Shown here: piece after piece, positions 1-5,592 of the stretch
Layout: each line of letters opens with the position of its first letter
How positions within the stretch are numbered: the first letter of the stretch is position 1
Source of the DNA: Rhodospirillales bacterium
GTDB lineage: Bacteria > Pseudomonadota > Alphaproteobacteria > ATCC43930 > CGMCC-115725
Direction of reading: 5' to 3'
Length of the DNA: 5,592 nt
Assembly (NCBI GenBank): GCA_015654725.1
Contig: JAATGI010000080.1
Span: 1 to 5,592, forward strand
Made by a program: the position numbers and the translations under genes
Notes under the pieces: model-generated
Told to the model about the DNA's origin: nothing
The model's input: the letters and a program-made list of their open reading frames with translations, nothing else
Database searches by the model: none

Positions 1-140
1 CAAATTTTGAACTTTCGCAGCGATATCAACACGCTGTGGGACTTAGTGGGTGGGGTCATTGTTGCGCGCGATTTCACATTTCCGGCTTCGGGCCTGACCC
101 TGCCTGGCGGGAAAAATCATCAGAAACGCCCATGCTCAAG

Positions 141-200
141 CACATATCTAAAGTTGTTAATCTAATAATTATTGCAATCTTAGGTATTAGACTTTAACCA
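141..200 (+). promoter_or_regulatory. AT-rich patch, probable promoter region
   Basis: About 75% of these 60 bases are A or T, in a window that is otherwise GC-rich. The patch contains TTGTTA (154-159) and TTGCAA (172-177), both resembling a -35 element, and a perfect 10-bp AT palindrome, aataattatt (164-173). No -10 hexamer at ideal spacing is convincing: TTTAAC at 193-198 follows TTGCAA with a 15-base spacer, and TATTAG at 185-190 lies too far from TTGTTA. Its position 90-150 bases before the first start codon suits a promoter for the whole gene set. The exact start site and sigma factor cannot be assigned. Confidence 0.35.
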
Positions 201-270
201 GAAGAGATAGCGGTTCATCGATCCTTGTGTGGGATTCGTCGCGGTGATCGCGACACCGAGACGGCGCCTC

Positions 271-276
271 AGGGAG
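271..276 (+). promoter_or_regulatory. Ribosome binding site deciding the cheW-1 start
   Basis: AGGGAG lies 11 bases before the ATG at 288. The spacing is slightly long but usable, and this is the best Shine-Dalgarno-like stretch near any candidate start of the first cheW. The in-frame TTG at 279 is only 2 bases away, which is too close. The in-frame TTG at 225 has GAAGAGA (201-207) well upstream, a poor match and too distant. Confidence 0.5.
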
Positions 277-287
277 CATTGATTACG

Positions 288-761
288 ATGGTTTCGGCCG
301 TGGCGGATCTCCGACCGAGCCACTGGCTTATGTGCCGGGCGCGGAAAAATATCTGCGCGCTGCCGATCGAGGACGTGGTCGAGATCATGCGCCCCCTCCC
401 GATCGAGCCGATGCCGGCGGTACCCACCTTTGTCGCGGGTCTCTCCATCGTCAGAGGGGCGCCGGTCTGCGTCATCGATGCCGGCATACTGCTCGGCGGC
501 GGACCCGCCCAAGCCGGGCGCCTGGTCATCGCAAAAGCCGGCGGTAGGACGGTCGGGTTGGCCGTCGATGAGGTCTTCGGCGTTCGCGCCATCGGCGCGG
601 GCCAAGTCGGCGAGCTTCCGCCGCTGATACGCGAAGCGGTCGGCGACGCCGTTGCCGCGATCGGACGCCTCGATTCCGAGCTTCTGCTCTTGTTGCGAGC
701 CGCGCGGCTTGTTCCCGACACGCTGCTCGACGAACTCGTCGGCGAGGAACCGGCTTTATGA
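288..761 (+). CDS. cheW: CheW-type coupling protein (first copy)
   Basis: This is a cytoplasmic adaptor expected to link the chemoreceptor tip to the P5 domain of CheA (family knowledge). The 157-residue product is one CheW domain of normal size. Visible landmarks are CALPIEDVVEI (23-33), the following proline-rich turn PLPIEPMPAVP (37-46), and the core segment GLSIVRGAPVCVID (51-64). R56-G57 in that core matches the conserved RG that precedes the 'PvxDL' strand in CheW. GRTVGLAVDEVFGV (86-99) is the second subdomain strand pair, and a C-terminal helix ARLVPDTLLDEL (139-150) closes the domain. I chose ATG 288 because it has AGGGAG upstream and begins just before the fold. A TTG at 225 would add 21 polar residues with no family resemblance. 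Its stop overlaps the cheR start by 4 bp (ATGA), implying translational coupling. By position it corresponds to wspB of Wsp-like systems. Confidence 0.9.
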   Translation: MVSAVADLRPSHWLMCRARKNICALPIEDVVEIMRPLPIEPMPAVPTFVAGLSIVRGAPVCVIDAGILLGGGPAQAGRLVIAKAGGRTVGLAVDEVFGVRAIGAGQVGELPPLIREAVGDAVAAIGRLDSELLLLLRAARLVPDTLLDELVGEEPAL

Positions 762-2266
762 TCGCCTCGCCCGGAGCCGAGGCCGTGGATCGTTTCAGGG
801 GAATTGTCGCGCGCCGTCTCGGCCTGCAATTCGATGACGCGAAACTGGCCTTCCTCGGCGAGGTGCTGCAACGGCGTCTCGACCAGCGCCATCGCGCGCC
901 CGACGCTTATTTGTGGAGTCTGGATAGCGAGTCGTTCGCCGGCGAGATCGCGGCGCTCGCCAAGGAACTGACCGTCAACGAAACCTACTTTTTCCGCAAC
1001 GGCGAGCAGTTTCGCGCGCTGGCCGAGATCGTCGTGCCGGAACGAATGCGCGTTCAAGCCGCGTCGAAGGTCTTGCGCTTTCTGTCCGCGGGATGCGCCT
1101 CGGGCGAGGAAGCCTATTCGATCGCGATCACCGCGCGCGAAGCCGTCGGCGACGCGACCTGGGACGTATCCGTTCGGGCCGTCGATCTCAATCCGGCGAT
1201 GTTGGAGAAGGCGATCCGGGCACGCTATTCCGAATGGGCATTGCGCGAAACATCGCCCGAACTGCGGCGCAAATGGTTTCACGGCGTTGGACGGGAAGCG
1301 CTTCTCGACGAGGCGGGACGAATCGCCGTCACGTTCGAGGAGAAGAATCTCGCGGCCGAGGATTCGGAGCTGTGGCGGCCATCGAGGTACGACGCGGTCT
1401 TTTGCCGCAACGTGACGATGTATTTCACGCCGGAACAGGCCCGGGCCCTGGTGGCGCGGATCGCGCGCGCGCTGGTTCCGGGTGGCTATCTGTTTCTCGG
1501 CCATGCCGAGACCTTGCGTGGCGTATCCGACGCGTTCCATCTGCGCCACACCCACGACACTTTCTATTACCAGCGCATTGATTGCGTCGATTCCCCCGCG
1601 GCCTCGCGACGTCACGCCACGCCGCGCCCGGCCGACCCGATCGTGCCGCTGGCCCTGGGTTCGGATTCCTGGGTGGCGACGATCCGCGAAGCCAGCGAAC
1701 GCGTCGCGGCGCTGATCCACTCGCCCGCCGCTCCCGCCGGCTCCGGCGCGGCGCCCGCGGCAAAATGGGATCTCTTGCCGGCGCTCGATTTGCTGCGCCA
1801 GGAGCGGTTCGGCGATGCCCTCGATTTGGTGCGGGGCGCGCCCCCCGAATTCGGCCGCGACCCGGACCTCCTTCTGCTTGAAGCCATTCTCCACGCGCAT
1901 GCCGGGCGACTTGGCGCGGCGGAAGACACTTGCCGATTGCTGCTGGCCCGGGACGAAATGAACGCGGGCGCGCATTACGTCCTCGCCTTGTGCCGCGAAA
2001 GCGCCGGCGATCGCGCCGCCGCGGCCGACCACGACCGCGTGGCGGCCTATCTCGATACCGGCTTCGCCATGCCCAGGTTGCATCTGGGACTCCTGGCGCG
2101 CCGCGCCGGCGACCGCGATGCCGGGCGCCGCGAGTTGACGCAAGCGCTCTTGCTGCTCAAACGCGAGGATACGTCGCGAATTCTGATTTTCGGCGGCGGC
2201 TTCAGCCGCGAAGGCTTGATCGCGCTGTGCGAGGCGGAATTGCGGATTTGCGGCGGTTCTCCATGA
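758..2266 (+). CDS. cheR: CheR methyltransferase with C-terminal TPR domain
   Basis: The product should transfer methyl groups from S-adenosylmethionine to receptor glutamates, giving sensory adaptation. It has 502 residues, much longer than a stand-alone CheR (about 280). An N-terminal helical CheR domain (about 10-80) ends in NETYFFR (74-80), the substrate-side motif of the family. The Rossmann methyltransferase domain follows: SAM motif I AGCASGEEAYS (111-121), acidic VDLN (142-145), FCRNVTMYF (215-223) and GGYLFLGHAE (242-251), ending near FYYQR (269-273). An Ala/Pro-rich linker (about 278-336) leads to three or four TPR-like helical hairpins (about 338-470) and a short tail containing FGGGFSREGL (478-487). 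GAGGA (744-748) sits 9 bases before the start. The gene overlaps cheW genes by 4 bp on both sides. CheR-TPR fusions are typical of WspC and FrzF and of non-flagellar chemosensory clusters. All key catalytic motifs look intact. Confidence 0.93.
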   Translation: MIASPGAEAVDRFRGIVARRLGLQFDDAKLAFLGEVLQRRLDQRHRAPDAYLWSLDSESFAGEIAALAKELTVNETYFFRNGEQFRALAEIVVPERMRVQAASKVLRFLSAGCASGEEAYSIAITAREAVGDATWDVSVRAVDLNPAMLEKAIRARYSEWALRETSPELRRKWFHGVGREALLDEAGRIAVTFEEKNLAAEDSELWRPSRYDAVFCRNVTMYFTPEQARALVARIARALVPGGYLFLGHAETLRGVSDAFHLRHTHDTFYYQRIDCVDSPAASRRHATPRPADPIVPLALGSDSWVATIREASERVAALIHSPAAPAGSGAAPAAKWDLLPALDLLRQERFGDALDLVRGAPPEFGRDPDLLLLEAILHAHAGRLGAAEDTCRLLLARDEMNAGAHYVLALCRESAGDRAAAADHDRVAAYLDTGFAMPRLHLGLLARRAGDRDAGRRELTQALLLLKREDTSRILIFGGGFSREGLIALCEAELRICGGSP

Positions 2267-2778
2267 GCGACGAGCCGTCAAACCTCGCGGACCGGGCGGC
2301 CGAAATGCGGGCCGCGTTCGACCGCGCGTTCGCCGAGGAACGGCGTATCGACATCGAGGCGACCGAGAACTTGCTCGCGATCAGGTTGGGAGAAGCGCCG
2401 CACGCCATACGCCTGTCCGAAATTACCGGCCTGCTCGTCGACAAGAAGATCACGCACTTGCCGAGCGACGTTTCCGCCTTGCTCGGCGTCGCGGGATTCC
2501 GCGGCGTCATCGTACCGGTCTACGATCTCGGCGCGATCCTTGGCTACGCGCCCGCGATCACGCCGCGATGGCTGATGCTCGCCGCCGCCACGCCCTTGGC
2601 GCTCGCTTTCGATGCCTCCGACGGTTACCTGCGAATCGCGCGCGACATGATCGCGTCGCGCGAAACCGCGGCGCCGTCACAACGGCACGTCCGGGAAGTC
2701 GCGCGAGCGGCCGATCGCCCCCGGCCGATCGTGAACCTCGCCTCGGTCATTGAAACGGTCACCACGCGGATTCCCTAG
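2263..2778 (+). CDS. cheW: CheW-type coupling protein with N-terminal extension
   Basis: This is a second CheW adaptor, 171 residues long. About 34 charged, helix-prone residues (including RAAEMRAAFDRAFAEE, 11-26) precede the CheW fold. The fold starts at ENLLAIRLGEAPHAIRLSEI (35-54), continues through the turn DKKITHLPSD (60-69), and includes GVAGFRGVIVPVYDLGAILG (75-94), the conserved RG plus 'PVYDL' core. The last strands and helix end at residue 171. An extended second CheW next to CheR-TPR is the arrangement of WspD. The start at 2263 overlaps the cheR stop (ATGA). The frame is open further upstream to 1930, but that part lies inside cheR and gives an arginine-rich, low-complexity peptide, so the longer start is rejected. 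No good Shine-Dalgarno is present, so translation probably depends on coupling to cheR. It is divergent from the first CheW, so the two are not recent duplicates. Confidence 0.88.
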   Translation: MSDEPSNLADRAAEMRAAFDRAFAEERRIDIEATENLLAIRLGEAPHAIRLSEITGLLVDKKITHLPSDVSALLGVAGFRGVIVPVYDLGAILGYAPAITPRWLMLAAATPLALAFDASDGYLRIARDMIASRETAAPSQRHVREVARAADRPRPIVNLASVIETVTTRIP

Positions 2779-2787
2779 AAGGCCAAG

Positions 2788-2795
2788 AAAAGGAG
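2788..2795 (+). promoter_or_regulatory. Strong ribosome binding site of the receptor gene
   Basis: AAAAGGAG ends 9 bases before the ATG at 2805. It is the best Shine-Dalgarno in the window and lies in the only real intergenic gap inside the operon (2779-2804). It should allow the receptor to be made independently of, and probably in excess over, the coupled upstream genes. That is an inference from strength and position. Confidence 0.75.
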
Positions 2796-2804
2796 CGGCA
2801 AGCG

Positions 2805-4277
2805 ATGTTTCGGGATTGGAGCTTCGGCAGAAAGTTGGGCGCGGGTTTCGCGCTTGCCGGATTGATTCTCTTGCTTGTGGCGTTGGTCGGTTATCGTAGC
2901 ACCGCCACGTTGATCGAGAACAACGACGCCGTCAGCCACAGCTACCAAGTGCGCACCGGTCTCGCGGACTTGTTGTCGGAACTCAAGGACGCCGAGACCG
3001 GACAGCGCGGCTACCTCCTCACCGGGACCGACAGTTATCTCGGGCCATATGAATCGGCGCTCCCGAACATCAAGAAGACCTTCGGCGACGTAAAAAATCT
3101 GACGTCGGACAATCCCAGCCAGCAACGGAGGCTGGATTCCATTTCCCACGTCATCGACCAGAAATTGGCCGAGCTTGCGCACACCATCGAACTACGCCGG
3201 ACCACCGGACTCGACGCGGCTCTCAAGGTCGTCGAAACGGATTTGGGCAAGAGCTACATGGATCAAATTCGCGATCTGGTCCACGACGCCGATCGCGAGG
3301 AAGCGGATTTACTCGACCAAAGGGCGGCCACCGTCAAATCGAGCTCGGAATGGGCCATCTCCATCATCCTTTGGGGCAGTCTCCTGGGCGTGGTCCTCGT
3401 GGCGGCAATCGGATGGACCATCACGGCCTCCTTGTCCAAGCAGATCGGCGCCGCGGTGCAGCATGTTCAGAGCTCTTCGGCGGAGCTGCAGGCGGCGGCG
3501 AATCAACAGCTCAGCGGCGCCGCGGAACAGGCAACCGCCATGAGCGAAATCACCACCACCATCAGCGAGCTGCTGGCGACCTCGCGACAGATCGCGGAAA
3601 GCGCGCTGCGTGTCTCGCAAATCGCCGAACAGACGGCGAGCTCGGCGCGTTCGGGTGACGGCACCGTCGGCATCGCCGTGGAATCAATTTCGGCGATCCG
3701 GCGCCAAGTGGATCAGGTCGTCGGCCATATGCTCGAACTCGGCCGGAAGTCGCAACAGATCGGAGCCGTCCTCGATATCGTGTCCGAATTGGCCGAGCAA
3801 ACCAACATCCTGGCCATCAATGCGACGATCGAAGCGGCCGGCGCCGGCGAGGCCGGCAAGCGCTTTTCCGTGGTCGCGGACGAGATCCGGAAGCTCGCCG
3901 ATCGCGTCGCCGGCTCGGCCAAGGAAATTCGCGCCCTCATCGACGACGTGCGCAGCGCGGTAAACACGACCGTCATGGCGACCGAAACCGGATCGAAAGC
4001 CGTCGATGCGGGATCGCGGCAATTCGGCGACGTCGCCGCCTCGTTCAAGCAGATCGGGGGTCTCGTTACCACGACCACGGACGCGTCCCGAGAGATCGAG
4101 CTGTCGACCAAACAGCAGACCACGGCGGTTGAACAGGTGAATATCGCGATCGCGAACGTGGCGCAGGCGTCGAAGGAGACCGAGGCGAGTTCGGCGCAAA
4201 CGCTGCAGACGGCGTCCGAGCTGGCCGGACTGTCGAAGGAATTGCTGCGCATTGTCCGGCCCCGGGAAGCGGCTTAG
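2805..4277 (+). CDS. CHASE3 chemoreceptor (MCP) apparently lacking HAMP
   Basis: This is a membrane receptor that should control CheA activity; its 490 residues are in the normal MCP range. TM1 lies at about 12-30. A periplasmic CHASE3 domain (about 38-178) is marked by DAETGQRGYLLTG (62-74) followed by YLGPYESAL (78-86). TM2 is at about 184-208 (AISIILWGSLLG onward). The cytoplasmic signalling hairpin fills 210-490, with its tip at EQTNILAINATIEAAGAGEA (331-350) followed by KRFSVVADEIRKLADR (352-367). Immediately after TM2 the sequence runs SKQIGAAVQHVQSSSAELQA (211-230) into the coiled coil, with no recognisable 50-residue HAMP. Candidate methylation sites by sequence pattern are E241-Q242 (SGAAEQATA) and E443-Q444 (TTAVEQVNIA). 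The C-terminus (RPREAA) has no NWETF-like CheR-tethering pentapeptide. A strong Shine-Dalgarno at 2788-2795 fixes the start. Encoded between cheW-2 and cheA, it is very likely their cognate receptor. The ligand is unknown: CHASE3 does not predict one. Confidence 0.93.
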   Translation: MFRDWSFGRKLGAGFALAGLILLLVALVGYRSTATLIENNDAVSHSYQVRTGLADLLSELKDAETGQRGYLLTGTDSYLGPYESALPNIKKTFGDVKNLTSDNPSQQRRLDSISHVIDQKLAELAHTIELRRTTGLDAALKVVETDLGKSYMDQIRDLVHDADREEADLLDQRAATVKSSSEWAISIILWGSLLGVVLVAAIGWTITASLSKQIGAAVQHVQSSSAELQAAANQQLSGAAEQATAMSEITTTISELLATSRQIAESALRVSQIAEQTASSARSGDGTVGIAVESISAIRRQVDQVVGHMLELGRKSQQIGAVLDIVSELAEQTNILAINATIEAAGAGEAGKRFSVVADEIRKLADRVAGSAKEIRALIDDVRSAVNTTVMATETGSKAVDAGSRQFGDVAASFKQIGGLVTTTTDASREIELSTKQQTTAVEQVNIAIANVAQASKETEASSAQTLQTASELAGLSKELLRIVRPREAA

Positions 4278-4280
4278 CGG

Positions 4281-5592
4281 ATGCCGCAAGACCCGTTCCG
4301 GTATTTTCGGCTCGAGGCGCGCGAACTCCTCGATCAATTCGGCGAAGGAATTCTCGAACTCGAGAAGAATGGCAGCGGTGTCGCTCTGATTCAGCGGCTC
4401 CTCCGTTTGGCGCATACGCTCAAGGGCGCCGCGCGGGTGGTAAAGCAGGGCGAGATCGCGGACCGGGCGCACGCGATCGAAGATCTTCTGTCGCCGCTTC
4501 GCGATGTGTCGGGCGCGGTTCCGCGCCCACGTATCGATCCGATCCTCGAACATCTCGGCGCCATCGGCGCCGGCGTTCAGGCGCTGGACCCGCCCGAGAC
4601 CGCTGCGGCTCGCGCGCCGGGCCGATCGCCAACCGACGAAGGCTTCCGAACCGTCCGCGCGGACATGGCGGAAATGGATTCGCTGCTGGACGGCGTCGCC
4701 GAGACGCGCGCCGAGCTCAATGCGTTGCAAAAGGCGGCCGCCGGCGTGGCGGGGGCTCAACGCCTGGTCGATTTCTTGGCCGAGCAACTCGGCCACCGTG
4801 GCGCGACGGGGAGCGATCGGCGCGCGGCGGCGAATCTCGATGACGCCCATGCCGTCGCCACCGAGGCGAAGCAACTCCTCGCGAGTGTCAGCCGCGATTT
4901 CGGCGCGGGCTTCGATCGGATGGACCGGGAGCTGCGCCAGCTCCGCGATGCCACCGAGCAACTGCGGCTGATGTCGGCGGGCGAGTTGTTCGTGTCGCTC
5001 GAACGCGCCGCGCACGACGCCGCGCGATCGCTCGGCAAGCGCGTGGCGTTCGCGGGCAAGGGCGGCGACATACGTCTTGATGCCCAAGTCCTGGGCTCGG
5101 TCCAAACCGCGCTGGTGCAAATCGTCCGCAACGCGGTGGCACATGGCATCGAGCCGGAAAGCGAACGGCGAGCCTCCGGCAAACCCGAGGCGGGGACCGT
5201 GACGATCGAAGTGTCGCGTCGTGGCCGGCGCGTCGTCTTCGCGTGCCACGACGATGGCGGCGGCGTCGACCTCGACGCGGTCCGCCGGGTCGCGGCCCGC
5301 CGGGGTCTGTCGGCGACGGAAGCCGGACGGCTCGACGTCCCGGATTTGATGCGCCTGCTGCTGCGCGGCGGGATCAGCACGTCGGAAATCGTTACCGAGG
5401 TTTCCGGCCGCGGCATCGGGCTCGATGTCGTGCGCGAGGCGGTCGAGCAACTGGGCGGCGAGGTGAGCGCGCGGACCAAGCCCGGCGAGGGAACGTGGTT
5501 CGAACTGGTCGTGCCGCTGTCGCTGGCGTCGCTGGAGGCGCTGATCGTCGAAAATTCCGGCGTCGCGGCGGCGATTCCGCTCGACGCGATCA
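4281..5592 (+). CDS. cheA: CheA-type histidine kinase, cut by the window edge
   Basis: This is the sensor kinase that the receptor and CheW proteins should regulate. It phosphorylates its own HPt histidine and passes the phosphate to a receiver. The frame is open from ATG 4281 to the last base (437 codons), so the C-terminus is missing. P1/HPt (about 1-105) carries LAHTLKGAARVV (43-54), with H45 the phosphorylation site. A short Ala/Pro/Arg linker (about 104-122) follows where a CheY-binding P2 domain would be; none is seen. The dimerisation region (about 125-258) includes LRLMSAGELFVSLER (228-242). The ATPase domain (P4) has N-box IVRNAVAHGIE (281-291; N284, H288), G1 box HDDGGGVD (323-330), GGISTSE (363-369) and G2 box SGRGIGLDVV (375-384), and ends at GEGTWFELVVPLSLA (402-416). 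P5 begins near 412. The start is 3 bp after the receptor stop, with weak GGGAAG at 4264-4269. Wsp-like homologues often end in a receiver domain; that part is not visible here. Confidence 0.93.
   Translation, partial: MPQDPFRYFRLEARELLDQFGEGILELEKNGSGVALIQRLLRLAHTLKGAARVVKQGEIADRAHAIEDLLSPLRDVSGAVPRPRIDPILEHLGAIGAGVQALDPPETAAARAPGRSPTDEGFRTVRADMAEMDSLLDGVAETRAELNALQKAAAGVAGAQRLVDFLAEQLGHRGATGSDRRAAANLDDAHAVATEAKQLLASVSRDFGAGFDRMDRELRQLRDATEQLRLMSAGELFVSLERAAHDAARSLGKRVAFAGKGGDIRLDAQVLGSVQTALVQIVRNAVAHGIEPESERRASGKPEAGTVTIEVSRRGRRVVFACHDDGGGVDLDAVRRVAARRGLSATEAGRLDVPDLMRLLLRGGISTSEIVTEVSGRGIGLDVVREAVEQLGGEVSARTKPGEGTWFELVVPLSLASLEALIVENSGVAAAIPLDAI

Larger units (their letters stand above)
1..287. 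other. Non-coding leader upstream of the operon
   Basis: No convincing gene is seen on either strand. The first 120 bases are about 52% GC, clearly lower than the coding region, and the next 80 become strongly AT-rich. A small imperfect inverted repeat lies at 16-38 (arms 16-22 and 32-38, one G-T wobble, 9-base loop); it has no T-tract and does not look like a terminator. The plus-strand frame starting at base 1 stays open to a TAA at 163-165, but the peptide resembles nothing I recognise and could equally be chance. I infer that this is the operon's 5' regulatory region, perhaps next to the edge of another gene or element to the left. Confidence 0.6.

Noticed and set aside
1..59. Possible minus-strand gene start (ATG at 59-57) running off the left edge
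   Set aside because: Only about 19 codons are visible, with no clear ribosome binding site and no recognisable family. It cannot be supported without more sequence to the left.
1..165. Plus-strand frame open from base 1 to TAA 163-165, possible end of an upstream gene
   Set aside because: The peptide has no recognisable features and runs into the AT-rich patch. An open frame of this length is plausible by chance.
132..197. 21-codon plus-strand frame with a hydrophobic core (VVNLIIIAIL), possible small membrane or leader peptide
   Set aside because: No Shine-Dalgarno precedes it, and its hydrophobicity follows directly from the AT-rich DNA, which is better explained as promoter.
1930..2262. 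Upstream extension of the second cheW frame
   Set aside because: It lies wholly inside the TPR part of cheR and yields a low-complexity arginine-rich peptide. ATG 2263 overlaps the cheR stop in the same ATGA pattern as the previous junction.
269..2281. Long minus-strand open frame (670 codons) opposite cheW-1 and cheR
   Set aside because: It is a shadow of the GC-rich codon bias of the plus-strand genes. Its product is Arg/Gly/Ala-rich low-complexity with no recognisable domain, while the opposite strand carries clear CheW and CheR motifs.
3684..5450. Long minus-strand open frame (588 codons) opposite the receptor and cheA
   Set aside because: Same cause: an Arg-rich product without family features, opposite intact receptor tip and CheA kinase motifs.
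1..5592. CRISPR arrays, tRNA or rRNA genes, insertion sequences, internal terminators
   Set aside because: No direct repeat series, tRNA-like cloverleaf, transposase motif or GC-hairpin followed by a T-tract was seen; the genes are packed almost without gaps.

Overview
The window holds five consecutive plus-strand genes of a chemosensory (Che-type) signalling operon. It is GC-rich except for its first 200 or so bases. The high GC, the strong GC bias at third codon positions and the ATGA start/stop overlaps suggest a high-GC proteobacterium. Protein style (CheR with TPRs, CHASE3 receptor, 'EAAGAGEAGKRF'-type receptor tip) makes an alphaproteobacterium a reasonable but unproven guess.

Layout: 1-287 is a leader without a convincing gene. 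It contains an AT-rich patch (141-200) that probably includes the operon promoter. Then come cheW-1 (288-761), a CheR methyltransferase with a C-terminal TPR module (758-2266), a second CheW with an N-terminal extension (2263-2778), a membrane chemoreceptor with a CHASE3 sensor domain (2805-4277), and the first 437 codons of a CheA histidine kinase (4281 to the right edge, where it is cut early in its CheW-like P5 domain). The first three genes overlap by 4 bp each. The receptor follows after 26 bp with its own strong Shine-Dalgarno, and cheA after 3 bp. This looks like one transcript.

How the parts should work together (family knowledge): the receptor senses through its periplasmic CHASE3 domain, the two CheW proteins couple it to CheA, CheA autophosphorylates on its HPt histidine (H45), and CheR-TPR methylates receptor glutamates for adaptation. 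The set CheW / CheR-TPR / CheW-with-extension / CheA matches wspB-C-D-E of the surface-sensing Wsp system. Here the receptor sits between the second CheW and CheA instead of first. The output is not visible: any CheB, receiver domain, response regulator or diguanylate cyclase would lie beyond position 5592.

The most interesting points are the apparent lack of a HAMP domain in the receptor, a glycine replacing the usual arginine at the receptor trimer-contact tip, and a CheA with no P2 domain and an enlarged dimerisation region. This appears to be a variant of the known 'alternative cellular function' chemosensory class. I see no evidence for a wholly new type of system.
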